Assembly (NCBI GenBank): GCA_021613375.1
Contig: CM038703.1
Coordinates: forward strand, 22,370,194 to 22,434,193
Direction: 5' to 3'
Length of the DNA stretch: 64,000 nt
Origin: Megaleporinus macrocephalus
Lineage: Eukaryota; Chordata; Actinopteri; Characiformes; Anostomidae
Each line of letters opens with the position of its first letter. The stretch's first letter is position 1. The notes under the pieces are model-generated. The model made no database searches. It was not told where the DNA came from and worked only from the letters and a program-made list of their open reading frames with translations. Positions 47,901-59,486 of the stretch are shown one piece after another. Both the position numbers and the translations under genes were made by a program.

Positions 47901-50900
47901 TGTGTTGTGTGTGTGTGTGTGGCAGTGTGAACAGCAAAACTTTAATCTGACATTATTAATTCTGATATGAGACGCTTTTTATATGTAGTATTGAAATCCG
48001 ACACACATCCAGTACACAACAACAGTCTGAACACTCTGATCTGCCGAGACTTCATAAGCCCTTGGGCTGATATCTGTTTAAAACAAAAACAGTGAAAGCA
48101 ATCTGTTTTTAATGTATTTTTGAGCAAAATGGCTGGACACAGCATGAAGAAGATCTAAAGTGTCCAAGAAAAAAAGTCTGACAAAGTTTAAATTAACCAA
48201 GGATGTGAATCAAAAAAGTGGCTGCAGACAAATGACCTGCCCTTTTTACAGCAAGCTTGAACATGTTGAACATGTGATAAGCCCAGCTGTCAGGCATTGG
48301 AACTTTGTGGTGTTTTGTTGGCAATAAAGAAACTGAGTGATCTGTTTAATGATGAATAGAAGTCTCTTTAAAGATAATGTTAACAATTAACAATTTGTAT
48401 TTTTCTCTGTTTCTTTCTTTTTCACTTTTTTCCTTCTTACTTTCTCTTGTTTTTTTCCTTAGTGAGAATGAAGCCTTGTGGAGAGAAGTAGCTAGCTTGA
48501 GGCAGAAACATGCCCAGCAACAGAAAGTTGTCAATAAGGTAAGACATAGTATAATGACATCACATTTAAGCATTTTCAAAGATATGATTTTTTTTTTTAA
48601 ATATCCTACATAATGCAGTAATCTAGCCTGATGTTTGTGCTGAAAATTAATAGCTTCAGGTAAGTGAGAGAAACTAACACCATTAGGGCATTTTATAAAG
48701 ATGTACCAAGCTGCTAATTAATGCAATAGTATGGGGAACAAAAGCACATGTAGGGCTGCTGTCTTGATGCCTTGCTACCTGTACTGTTTCTTTATGCTTT
48801 AAAAGCAATGTCCACTGTGTCAGTGCTGGTGTTTACTGCTTTCAAAAATGTTTTACATACACAGTCATTTCTGACATGACTCTCCCTAGATTCTCCCTGA
48901 CTGAGCATGTTGTCTCCCAGACTTTAATTTTGGTTTATACAAATTGCTTTTAAAAACTTTTAACTTTATCAATGTTGTCTACAGAGCGGTCCAGTTTTAT
49001 TGGTCCAACAAATTAAGAACTGTGCTAAAAATATCTGATAGTGATGATTAAATCAACCTAAAGAAGGCTATTTTGAGGAAGAGAATGAACTTACTTGCAT
49101 GTTTTGGGATTGTTAGCATTTTGAATCACACCTTGAACTGTAGGAGTAGATTAACACAGTCACCTTTGATTGTACAAGGCTGATGAAGAAAGTGTCAAAC
49201 ACTGTTCTAACTATTTTTTTTCCTCTCTGTCTGCATAGCTCATCCAGTTCCTGATTACATTGGCGAGGTCTAACAGGGTTCTAGGAATGAAAAGAAAGAT
49301 GTAAGTTATTCAGTCATTTAACACATTTGCTGTGTACATTTATGCTCTAGAGAGACCTGTAACATTTTATGTGACTCTTGTCCAAAAATTTTTTTTTTCT
49401 CCTTCTCCAAAGACTTTTGCTTTGCTCACTGTCTTTTTTGCCCTCTTAATCACTCTCTTTAGGCCCCTAATGCTGAATGATAGCAGCACGGCACACTCTA
49501 TGCCTAAATACAGTAGGCAGTACTCTCTGGAGCCTTCACCCACTCTCTCTGTGAGTATTCTGGGCCTAGCACTGGGTTTCTTTGTATTCATTCATTAATG
49601 AATAACTGTCATTCTAATTTTATTTTGTTGGTGAGTATAAGCGTCATAGAAATGCATAAAAGCTCCATTAGGCTTTTCATAATTACAAGACAATATCCTA
49701 TTTTAGCAATATTAATATTGCCTAATTACTTAATTGATCATTTAACTTTGAATATGTAACTCATGTATGTTGTCTGTTTCAAGTCATTGTGTTAAGTTTT
49801 CTTCCTCTTCTTCCTTTCCTTAAAAGCCCACTGGTACAACTTTTGCCGGAACAGGCATCTTCTCCTCCAATGCTCCCGTCAAGACCGGCCCCATCATCTC
49901 TGATATCACAGATATGGCCCAGTCCAGCCCTGTGGACAAGGAAGACTGGATTGAGGACAGGCAAGTCCCGAAAAAAAAAAAATACAAACTTTTTTTTTCT
50001 TTCTCAAAAAGGTGGTAGACTTGTTAAAAACATAGCTTTGCCTCACCAAAGGTGTTAGTCTGTTGTTATGACAACTGTTTCCTCATCTGACATGAAATCT
50101 ACACTGAGCACATGTTTCATTAACACTCTGTCAGTGACCATCCGTCCAATTTGCACTGCTTCTACTTCCACTTTCACACGCAGTGGTACAGAGTACAAAA
50201 AGCAAAGCTGCACCACCTTGTTCCTTGTGGCATAGACATTACACTACCTACCATACATGACTTGTGTAACATGTAGCGTTTCTGATCTGAAATTTGTAAA
50301 TTGGGTGACCGTGTTTAATTGGTGAACAGCCTGGGCAATACTTTGACTGTAATAAGTATACATTGTAATCTGACTTCCTGTATTTAGTGCAACCGTGGCT
50401 CTGTGAGCAGCAGTCAATGATGCCAACAAACTCTAAAAATATTTTTTTGGTTAATAATTCTTTATTCCAGAGTTGTAGTAAAGAATAGGCCTGGGCGATA
50501 AGCGACGTAATTAACTATTGTTGGTAATTGAAGTAACATGGTTACCTCCCTCCTCTTCTTTTAAAAGAACAAGCCCATTGGTGCACATTAAGGAAGAGCC
50601 GTCAAGCCCCACCCACTGTCCCGAGATAGAGGAAGTGTGTCCTGTGGAGGTGGAAGTTGGGGCTGGACCCAGTGTGCCTGCTGACACACCCCTCTCTCCC
50701 ACCACCTTCATCAACTCCATCCTGCAGGAGAGCGAACCCACAACTGCCCCAACTCCGCCTCCTGCAGAGCACAAATGTTTGAGTTTGGCATGCTTGGACA
50801 AGTGAGTATGACCTTCTATAACCCAGACTGCTGTATGACCCTGTTTTACCATGACTCTACCTAACCCAGCCTCAGCAAGCTCTTTCTCAGGCACGAGTTT

Positions 50901-53900
50901 GTGTTTTATTTCATGTTCTGCCTGTGTCTATAATCCATAACTTCCAAATCTGCCAAAAATCCATAACTTCCAAATCTGCCAAAATTCTATTCTGTCTGGG
51001 GCCTTATTTATAAAATGTCTGTATGAATTTCAATATCAGTTCATTCTTAAGAGTATTTTTCATTTGCGTGCAAGTGGTTTTATAAAAACAAATATGCCCT
51101 TGATTATATGCACCTAACCACTGAGTTATTTATAAATTACAAATAGTCATTGAAATTGTCTCACATTAATAATGTCTATGTGAATAAAAAAACACATTTT
51201 CTTTCTGATCTCTTATCCAGTTTATTGTTGTTGTTGGGTTTTTTTTTGGGTTTTTTTTTTCAGAATATACATTCATTTGGAATTTGACGCTTGCTGTCTT
51301 TTCCCAATAAGTGTAAGCAGAAGCAATTTAAGAATAGTTGCAAGATGTTTTTAACAGATTTAAAAAATCTTGATGCAGTTATGTTTGGCTTCAGCATTTT
51401 ACTAAACAGGCATCAGCAAAATAAACATCAGTTAAAGTTTCTCAGCAAGTATTTTCCAGTTCATAGTGCATAATGGCACTATCTCAGTGTATAAAGAAAA
51501 GGACCATCCACATCGTTACCAGCATAAAGGTAAAAGTCTTATTAAGCTCAAAATACGAGACTGAAGCCCTGCGCAGTTGCACGGGTGAAGACTTGTTAAA
51601 CAGACTGGTGCCTGGCTTTTTTTTGCCATTTTTCTATGTACTTACCCACATCAAAGGTCTGTTTTACAAATCATTACTTAACCATGTATTTTCCTTTGCA
51701 GTATAGATCTGTGCATATCAGTATTTTATAAACAAGGTTCCTGGACTGAGTTTTTTCATTAAACTCGTTAGCTACTATGATTTCAAAATATGACCAGGGA
51801 TAAAATAACTACAGTTTTGTATTCTTTAAAGGAATACTTCACCCAAAAATCACAAGGTTACAAACATTAAAGGTTGCTTAGGCCCAGTTACCATGATATA
51901 GTTTACAACCTGCTAACTGTACCTACAAAATATTTGTTCATTATAAGTAATCTTGGCATTTTTGGTTGAACTATTGTTTTAAAGGCACTTCTTAGACTCA
52001 TCATCTCTTTAATCTGACCTGTATTTATTTTATGTCATAACCCATGCATTCTCATGGCACATGGCATTTCTCTGAAGCAAAAGAGCTACAGAGAAAGGTT
52101 ACAAAACATGCATTCTTCTGAACTTACACAATGTATTAGACTAATTAATGACTTTGGCTTTTTTTTAATTCAGCTGTAAAGGCCTTCTGTTCTGCCCAGG
52201 AATGAATTAGTGCTCTGCTACCACTTCTCTTATTCTTTTGTCCTCAAACAGCTACTAGTCCTGTGTTTCTTCCTGGAAGTTTCAATCAAGCTTTGCTCTG
52301 TGGGAGAGTGCAGTAATTGTGCAGTGCCTTCCCTCCCACTGTTTCCAGTGCCATGTTGTGCTTCTATCTTTTCAGTTCCCCCCAGATGTCTGAGGTCTCA
52401 CGCCTTTTTCCCAGCATCTCCTCCTCGTCTCCTCACCTCAGAGCACATACAGGGTTAGCATTTCAGTTAGCCGCGCCATCCCCAGAACACGCAGTGCTGT
52501 GCTTCAAAAGCTATCAAGGCCTGTTCACGCTAACCATGGACAGCGATGGCCTTCAGCCTCTGTGCTCTAGGAACTTCAGCCACCTCTGATAATTTTCCAG
52601 TGTTCCCAGTTACTATTATGTAGGCCTTGTGCTATGGCTGCACAGTTTATTATATGCTATCATATGGTCGTTGCAATACTGATGTAGTAGAATATGCAGA
52701 ACTGTTTAAAAGAGGCCTTTAACAAATCCTACGTTTTGTGTGATGTGAGCGTCATGATCAAATCTCAGACCTTACAGAAGAATTTCTATAGATGTTTGAT
52801 ATGAATCAAGGGATTTATCTTTTGCAATTTGGTCAATTCAGTACTCGACCAGATCACATCAGGCACTCATCCATATGTTTTTAATATATTGTGCCAAATC
52901 ATAGTTGCAGTTGGTAATTTGTTCTTTGTAATTCAGCGCTACTTATTGCTGAATTGCTTTTTTTAGTTCTCATCACAGTTCATATCCACATGAACACTAA
53001 CTATATTGCTTATTTATTAACAGTGCTCCTGAGCATACAGTGATCTTCCTCTTTTTATTAATTGGTTTAGGTTTGGCTGGTTGCTCAGGCATACTGTTCT
53101 TGTTATGGACTAATGCAAAGAGTGACTGAAAGTTCCTGAGCTTTGGGACAAGTGCCAAAGCTTTTCCTTTGAGATACTTATGTGATGGCATGATATTCAA
53201 GTGATGGCTTTTTTCTTGTTGTAGATCTGTATTATTTGGCCATTTTGGGTTTGGCATGGCATCTATACTGAAATGCATGTGCTTTTCCAAATACCCCTTA
53301 TGGGTACACCTATCCCTTCCAACGTAAAAAATATGAAAAAAAAATTCAGGGGACTGGCCTGTTTCCCATGTTCACCAGCGTGTGGCACAGCTCTGTAGCT
53401 TTGTGTAAATGACTGAAATATAATAGTATTTTTTTTTTTTCTCTGACTAAATCTTGGTCAGATATAGACGTGCTAACACCTGATTAAACTATATTTGTAT
53501 TTTGTTTTCTTTGTCCCCCCCTTTCTTTTTTTCTTCTATTTCGGCACCAGGACTGAGTTCAGTGAGCACCTAGACAACATCGACAACGGCTTGGAAAATC
53601 TCCAATCAATCCTCAATGCGCAGTCCATCAATTTTGATTCTTCGCCTCTCTTTGATGTGAGTGTCCTTTTGGTCTTTTCCAATATCAGTGGAAGTGTAAT
53701 GGATGTGATTTCAGTGTTAAGTTCATAGATTAAGAATCAGTAGCCTTTCTGTTTTGTAGGACTGCATAACATTTTAGTAGTACAGCAGCGTTGTAACATG
53801 CGAAACATCACAATGCCAAATGTTGTAATTTTCTCTGTCGCACTTTATCATGATGTAAAATTGACAAAGTAAATGCTGACATAACTTAATACTTGCTGCT

Positions 53901-54876
53901 TATTGCATGCATTTCTTTGTTTTAATAGATCTTTACTGCAAACTCTAGCGCTGACTTTGACCTGGACAGTTTGACAAGCGTGAGTCTGACTTCATTAAAT
54001 TCTACTACTACCTATATGCTATTCTTTCTTGATCGCAAAAGGTAGTGATGCACAAATCATTGCTCTTGTTTACCTAAGAGATGCTATCGTTTGCTGAAAC
54101 TGTGTTAAACCATGAGTCCAACCCCCAATTTATTACTTAATACACTGCAAAAATGGTTTCTTGTGTTAAGATTGTTGTAAGCGTTATTTTTTCTCAGCAT
54201 ACTTTTTTTCGAATGTTGTTCGCTGGTGAAGTTTCTTACTCCCTTTAGATTAGTCCTTAGCATTTTGGCCCATGTTCAGCCAGCCTTAACTTTAGATTGT
54301 CAGTGTTTCTGAATGTTAAATTCACATACCACTTTGTACTTGTTGTTTGCGGATTGCATTATAATGTTTTTGTGTATTGTTTTTATTTACCTATTTTTGT
54401 TTATACTTTTCTCATTACAGATTCAGGAATTACTCTCACCAGAGCCTGCCAGGGAGACGGAGTCTGGTGCAAATTCCACTAAATCAGGTATATGCCGTTA
54501 AGGCCTTTACCTACCATTTTACTCCTGTTCATGTTGTGTTTTCACACTCTGTATATTACAATGCTGTTTTGTTAGAACTGAACACCGCTCTAGTCTGTTT
54601 AGTTGTCTGAATTGTTTGGCCAGAGGACAGCTCATTATGAACACTTTATATTTCTCTGTTTCTAATTATGTTTCAGGAAAGCAGCTGGTTCAGTACACAG
54701 CTCAACCAGTGGTCCTACCTGACTCAATCACCACGGACACTGCTGGGGAGGATCTGCCCATTCTACTGGAGTTGGAGGGGGACTCTTACTTTGGCCAGGA
54801 TCCTATAGAAGATCCCACCATTTCACTCCTGACCACCGACTACCAAACAGCAGTACCCGAAGAGCCCAAACTATAG
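38952..54876 (+). CDS. hsf1: Heat shock transcription factor 1 (13 coding exons, 504 aa)
   Basis: Exons: 38952-39077, 40480-40588, 40904-41040, 42876-43000, 48463-48538, 49239-49300, 49463-49550, 49827-49960, 50568-50801, 53551-53656, 53929-53979, 54421-54487, 54677-54876. They total 1515 nt with no frame break. HSF1 is the master activator of heat-shock genes: trimerised by HR-A/B, it binds nGAAn elements through a winged-helix domain. The DNA-binding domain (about 17-122) carries [22 protein letters not shown] spans about 130-205, followed by KRK. A regulatory region holds the phospho-sumoyl motif IKEEPSSP (293-300). HR-C ([17 protein letters not shown]) comes next, then an acidic activation region ending in EDPTISLL and the C-terminus. 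Length is close to human (529). The Ser/Pro-rich linker after HR-B is shorter. Confidence 0.97.
39078..40479 (+). other. hsf1: hsf1 intron 1
   Basis: 1.4 kb, AT-rich apart from its GC-richer first 60 bp. No other feature was recognised. Confidence 0.85.
40480..40588 (+). CDS. hsf1: hsf1 exon 2
   Basis: Residues 43-78 plus one base. It encodes [17 protein letters not shown] through the DNA-recognition helix (SFVRQLNM). Acceptor TTGTAG, donor GTAAGC. Confidence 0.97.
40904..41040 (+). CDS. hsf1: hsf1 exon 3
   Basis: Residues 79-124, completing the winged-helix domain and the basic linker (NIKRKVTT). K83 equals the human K80 acetylation site. Position 106, Cys103 in human, is Phe here. The preceding intron is only 315 bp. 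Confidence 0.97.
41041..42875 (+). other. hsf1: hsf1 intron 3
   Basis: 1.8 kb. Contains a degraded Tc1-like repeat at about 41826-42060 and a GC-richer section at about 42520-42740 that shows no repeat or exon. Confidence 0.8.
41826..42060. repeat. degraded Tc1-like repeat fragment
   Basis: It starts cattgtgtccaaaagtatcc and ends in a block with gaagtgatggagctt that is shared with 63480-63660. Both resemble non-autonomous fish DNA transposons with a TA target site. Internal structure is lost. Confidence 0.45.
42876..43000 (+). CDS. hsf1: hsf1 exon 4
   Basis: Residues 125-165 plus two bases. It opens the HR-A heptad region ([20 protein letters not shown]). Acceptor CTCAG, donor GTAAGT. Confidence 0.96.
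44928..44972. repeat. (GT)n microsatellite
   Basis: About 22 GT units. Confidence 0.95.
46348..46980 (-). mobile_element. degraded Tc1/mariner-type element, 3' part
   Basis: The left end tacagtttgatccataaata follows a TA dinucleotide and resembles terminal repeats of fish Tc1-like elements. On the minus strand, broken frames read HDPKRTTS, then SIQPGMHF, then [16 protein letters not shown], then AVIDCKEF. This is the order of the conserved blocks at the end of Tc1-like transposases. Stops and frameshifts make it a fossil. The right boundary is uncertain. Confidence 0.5.
48463..48538 (+). CDS. hsf1: hsf1 exon 5
   Basis: Residues 166-191 ([22 protein letters not shown] in two parts: [10 protein letters not shown] and [15 protein letters not shown]), nearly invariant across vertebrate HSF1. 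Coiled-coil HR-A/B. Confidence 0.97.
49239..49300 (+). CDS. hsf1: hsf1 exon 6
   Basis: Residues 192-211 plus two bases ([20 protein letters not shown]). End of HR-B and the basic nuclear localisation cluster. Donor GTAAGT. Confidence 0.96.
49463..49550 (+). CDS. hsf1: hsf1 exon 7
   Basis: Residues 212-241 ([19 protein letters not shown] and on), matching the human HSF1 segment after HR-B. Donor GTGAGT. Confidence 0.95.
49827..49960 (+). CDS. hsf1: hsf1 exon 8 (ends at a GC donor)
   Basis: Residues 242-285 plus two bases, containing the family block [11 protein letters not shown]. The exon ends ...GGACAG followed by GCAAGT. The frame and the downstream homology require a GC-AG intron here, since no in-frame GT donor gives the join to exon 9. 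Confidence 0.93.
50568..50801 (+). CDS. hsf1: hsf1 exon 9
   Basis: Residues 286-363 plus two bases. It contains the phosphorylation-dependent sumoylation motif IKEEPSSP (K294, S299) and ends KCLSLACLD. The residue equivalent to human Ser307 is Cys303. Donor GTGAGT. Confidence 0.95.
50802..53550 (+). other. hsf1: hsf1 intron 9
   Basis: 2.7 kb. Contains a perfect 26-bp tandem duplication near its start and is otherwise AT-rich. The Cys/Ser-rich frames around 52.2-52.6 kb have no recognised family and no supported splice sites. Confidence 0.8.
50933..50984. repeat. perfect 26-bp tandem duplication
   Basis: The unit runs atccataacttccaa...ccaaaa. The two copies, 50933-50958 and 50959-50984, are identical at all 26 positions, suggesting a recent event or local assembly duplication. 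Confidence 0.9.
53551..53656 (+). CDS. hsf1: hsf1 exon 10 (HR-C)
   Basis: Residues 364-399, [19 protein letters not shown] then a short tail ending DSSPLFD. This is the C-terminal heptad repeat that restrains trimerisation. Confidence 0.96.
53929..53979 (+). CDS. hsf1: hsf1 exon 11
   Basis: 17 codons (residues 400-416, [17 protein letters not shown]), start of the activation region. Acceptor TTAATAG, donor GTGAGT. Confidence 0.93.
54421..54487 (+). CDS. hsf1: hsf1 exon 12
   Basis: Residues 417-438 plus one base, starting [16 protein letters not shown]. Acceptor CTCATTACAG; the donor GTATAT is weaker than the others. Confidence 0.93.
54677..54876 (+). CDS. hsf1: hsf1 exon 13 (terminal)
   Basis: Residues 439-504 and the TAG stop at 54874-54876. 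It contains [27 protein letters not shown] and EDPTISLL, all hallmarks of the HSF1 activation domain. Confidence 0.96.
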
Positions 54877-56800
54877 TAGAGAGGCAGCGTTTGTAAAGGG
54901 ATTTACACGTGTGGGTTTTTTTCCTGTTTTCTGTGTGTGGTTTTTTTGTTTGTTTGTTTTTATTATTTTTACTATTATTATTATTACATATGTTAAAACT
55001 TAGCCATGTTAAAATCATTCTTTGCCCTGTTATTCCTTTTAAATCATAACCCCACGATTTCTGAGAGCAATAGAGAAATATCTTTCACTGTTGTTTTCTC
55101 ATAATTACATTGTTCATAGATTTGGTGCAGTGAAATGCGCACGTTTAATTCCTTACTTTTGCTCTTCTGCGTTTTTAATAAAGCGTCGGGTTAAAGCCCT
55201 AATCGGGAATGACCAAAACTGCTCCATGACCAGGACTAGTTCTTATAGTATGACTTAACAAACATACCCTACTGAAGAAGAGAAATATGGTTTTAGCAGT
55301 GTATTCATACTACGTAAACCTATATTGTTATGTAACTGTAATGCTTAGGGCTATCAGATTTTTATTTATTTTTTTTGTTTTTGTTAGTTTTTTAGTTTTG
55401 CTTTTTTTGCCAGCAGTAGTTATTCCCGAGTGGGGCTTCAGCTCTTGTAACAAAGTGTATATGCATACAAGTATTAAGTTTGGATCTTCCTTTATCTAGC
55501 ACACAGAGAGCGTGTGTGTAAGGGGGTGTTTGTAAAAGATTTTTTTTTTTTTAATTGTTTTATCCTTCTGTCCATGCAGGTTTAGCATAAAGACTGTTCA
55601 AATAAGCTGTTCTCAACTCTGATGCAAAAAGAGCTGTCTGTTTGTTTCCGATCTGAGTGTAGTCCCCTCGACACTTCAGCTTTTTGAGTTCTAGATCTGT
55701 ACCGCAGTGTATTTAAGTCACATTTTCAAGGTTACAGTTGCACCTGCTTCTCCATCCAAGTACTTGGTTTTTAACCTAACAAGAAATTTTAACCATTTGC
55801 AGCGTCTATGGTATGGAATACTGTTGCTGTTGTTTCATCTCTTAAATATTGAAGTAAAAAAAAAAAGTATAAATCACAAACAGAAATTGATTACACATCA
55901 GTGTAGAACCCTTCAAGAATAGTCTGTGTTGCAATATCTAGCTTTATTCTGCTCAAACACGAATTGAACACGCAGTGCTTATTGTCACTGTCAAGCAAAA
56001 GCAACAGAAATGGTTCCGAATGAGATGTTCTTTACCTTAACTTCCATTGCGATGTCTTTTCTTTCTCCTGTGAAGTTACTACTTTGGAGATATGAGCTAT
56101 TGTTCGGACTGTGATGTTGTACATGTGCTGCTGTGCACGCATAGAATGAAATATACTTGGAGTTAATATTCACAGTTTCAGTGTAGGAGTGCTGTTTCCT
56201 GATCTGTTTTTAATTTGCATCTCATTTACTGTTCTCCATACAAAGCAGGAAAACCCATCATAGATCAGGACTTCTCTTCAGAGATGCTCTGTGACTACAG
56301 ACCCAAATTTGCCTTAGTGTTCAGTTATATTTGTTTCAGTGCAAGTTGCTGTGCTAGATGCTGTTATTCTTTTTTTTTTCCTCTAAGTTAGCAGTGCAGC
56401 AGGATGTGCGAGGAATGTGGAGATGAGGGTGTGCAAATTTAGGAAAAGAAGAAGCTGCCTTTCCCGCTATAGGAAAGTCTACTGTGTATATAGCCAAAAT
56501 AGAGACTCTATTTATGTGGATATGTAGTCGGCCAGGGTTGACACATGTATTTGGTAAATTTGGCACTAAGTATGTGTCGACTGACACTAAATATTGACAC
56601 ACAATGTATGATTGCTCATGTTGGTCAAGCTTTGGAAGCAGAAAGCAATATGACGAGAGAATTTGTTGGTAATATTACAATCATCAGTCTCAGTGTAGTC
56701 AGTAGATATCTGTAATAGCGACACAGCTAAATTATTTTGTTACGCATGTGAACAACACATTGTGTATTGATATGTTTCAAATAAAATATGTTTTTGAAAG
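54877..56800 (+). other. hsf1: hsf1 3' UTR and flank
   Basis: AT-rich and non-coding. AATAAA occurs at 55177-55182 (0.3 kb after the stop) and again at 56780-56785, so either a short or a 1.9 kb 3' UTR is possible. No other gene was seen here. Confidence 0.5.
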
Positions 56801-56867
56801 TATGGAGATTTACATCTACAAGATATGCACCTGCCCAACGTTACCTGCCCCTACCCACACACAAACA

Positions 56868-57649
56868 CACACATTGATCAGCCATAACATTGAAACCATC
56901 TTTTTGTATCTACACACATTGCCCATTTTAACAGCTCCAGTTACAATACTGGTGCTCTTTGTAGTTCTACACTTACAGCCTAGTGCATACATTTCTCTGT
57001 ATTCTTTATTATTCCCTTTTCACCCTGTTCTTCAATGGTCAGGACCCCCAAAGGACCACCACATGTGGTGGTGGGTCATTCTCAGCACTGCACTGACACT
57101 GACCTAGTGGTGGTGTGTTAGTGTGTGTTGTGCTTGTAAGAGTGGATAAGTTTTTTTTAATACTGTGTCTACTCACTAGTGTCTACTCACTTAGACACAA
57201 CTACCTTTATTACCATTGTGAAGAAGAGACAATAGCTCATCTGTTGCTGCAGTTTGTGTTGGTCATTCTCTAGTTCTTCATCAGTGGTCATAGGACTCTG
57301 TCCACGGGACACTGTTGGCAGGATGTTGTTGATTGGTGGACTACTCTCAGTCCAGCAGTAACACCAAGGTGTTTAAACACTCCAACAGCACTGCTGTGGC
57401 TTATCCACTCATACCAGCGAAACACACACTAATACACTACCACCATGTCAGTGTCACTGCAGTGCTGAGAATGATCCACCTCCCTAATAGTACCTGCTCT
57501 ACATAAATAATGTATGCAGCAAATCAGATGAGCTACAGTCTGTAATTGCTAAAGTAGAAGGTGCTTCTATATGGTACATGAAGCTGATAAAACAATGTGT
57601 CGGAGAGATAGAATGAGGTGGTTTTAATGTTATGGCTGATTGGTGTGTA
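56868..57649. mobile_element. foldback Tc1-like element (about 780 bp)
   Basis: The ends are inverted: cattgatcagccataacatt at the left and aatgttatggctgattggtg at the right, next to TA. Inside, 57069-57150 and 57399-57480 are long imperfect inverted arms (for example gggtcattctcagcactgca against tgcagtgctgagaatgatcc). It is non-coding and of a kind common in otophysan fish genomes; family membership is from memory of the ends. Confidence 0.75.
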
Positions 57650-58373
57650 TGTATGTATGCAAAGAATTTGAGGTAGGAATTTCAATTGTTTTCATATATT
57701 GCTCTCTCGTTGTTTCACTTTCACTAGACAAAATATAAAAGGTCTAGAGTTGGTTTAAAGTGTGCTATTTACTTTGGAATCTGTTGTTGCAACATGCAGT
57801 CCAAAGGGCTTCATTGCTAGTGTAGCAAGCCTGGAAAATCAAACCGAACCTATCAGAAAGATAGCAATACGTCGCTGTCCAATGAAATCTCCATTTTTGT
57901 CGATTTTCTTTTTCTACATCTTTTAAACACGACAGCTGCTGTTTACACTGTGAGAAGGTGTCATGATAAATGGACCAATAGAAATGGTCCAAAGCTTGGA
58001 AACAACTTCTGGTTCCATTGTCTTACATTAAAGGTAAAGACAGGCCTCTCCTGTAAAGTTACCACTTAGGAGATTTTTTTTGGACAGTGACAAAAAGCAT
58101 TAGGTGTGTCCAAGTCAAATATTTGGTTCATTCTTCAAAAAAAATAAAGCACTGGTCAGCTCAGAAACACAACAGCCCAGAAGATGATGGAAAACGACAG
58201 TCTAATTCTTTCCCTGGTGAGGAAAACACTACAGTTGGCCCAATAAAGAACGCCTTTTAGGGGGCTGGACTATCTGTGTGGAACTCATCAATCAAGATAA
58301 GTAAATACAGATTTACCAATTTGTTGCACTGATATTAAAATAAGCCACCAGTATGACCACCGCCATCCACTCA

Positions 58374-58398
58374 AAAGAAAGAAAGAAAGAAAGAAAGA
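58374..58398. repeat. (GAAA)n tract
   Basis: About six GAAA units. Confidence 0.9.
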
Positions 58399-58789
58399 CG
58401 AGCCGAACAAGAGTTAACATTGACATTGCTTTCAACCACTGGAGAGGGCTCATCGTGAGTAAAGGAATGAACATGCAGCATTTCCTCTACACTGTTAAGT
58501 AAACGGAGTGCATTTCCCTGTTTTAAGGTGGACACCACAACTTTCTGGTGGTATGTTGCCCCCTATTGTTTCTCATCCACAGTTAAATATATAACCTAAC
58601 TTTGGGTTTAGCTTAGCTTGTAAAATGTAATGTTTGCCAAATAATATTCAAATATCTTTTTCCAAGTTTCATCAGGAAGCTTTCCTTGTCCTTGCCTGGA
58701 AACTAGGCTGTATCCATCATTTTTTGCTGCATAGAACTTTTTACAGAATCATTTTGAAATAAGCGTCTTTGGTCTTTTGCAAATGGTTT

Positions 58790-58792
<3 letters not shown>

Positions 58793-58863
<71 letters not shown>
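58793..58863. repeat. (AT)n tract, about 71 bp
   Basis: About 35 uninterrupted AT units; self-complementary and prone to length variation. Confidence 0.95.
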
Positions 58864-58866
<3 letters not shown>

Positions 58867-59486
58867 GACAAATGCAGAAATTATGAGCAGTTTATTACTT
58901 CCCTGTCCCTCTTTAAAGAATATTCACTATGATTTTGGGAATAGTGGAGTGATGTAATTGCTGCTGCTTTTGTGTGGCATTCAACATATTCTTCAGTGAA
59001 GAAACATTTCTCCTGGGTGGCAAATTTGTTGGATGTCCTTAATTGAGGACATGAACTAAAGACAGTATTTCCCAAAGGACAAATTTCAAATATTTTCACA
59101 AGACTGTTATTGTGTGAATTCTGTTATTTCCAAATTTGTAAACATTTATGGCTTTGCTGCTTTTGTGGATCAGCTGATAAAACGTTTTAAGGGGGGATAA
59201 CTAATAGATTTATGTTTTAGTTTATGTGCCCACATTTTTTATCCTGCAAGTTATACTCCTTTCATCTTAGCGATTGTTACTAGTTTCTGTGGTCTTTACT
59301 TTTTGCCAAAATACAAGAAAAGAAAGAGAACCCTTTGTAAGTACATTGCAAATAAAATATTTTTAAATAAAATGATCTATTAATGATATTAAGCTGATAA
59401 GTTAATTCTGGGGGAAAAACCTTCTGTACTCCCCTGCAGTCTCAGGCCCTTACTCCCATCCCTGCTACTATACTATATTATATATT

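Larger units (their letters stand above)
43001..48462 (+). other. hsf1: hsf1 intron 4
   Basis: 5.5 kb, the largest hsf1 intron. It holds a (GT)n tract at 44928-44972 and a degraded Tc1-like element at about 46348-46980. A GC-richer block at about 45840-46170 has no identity. No coding exon was recognised. Confidence 0.85.

Noticed and set aside
52210..52589. Overlapping 82- and 90-codon frames in hsf1 intron 9
   Set aside because: No homology to HSF1 or any family I know; no acceptor/donor pair keeps the hsf1 frame.
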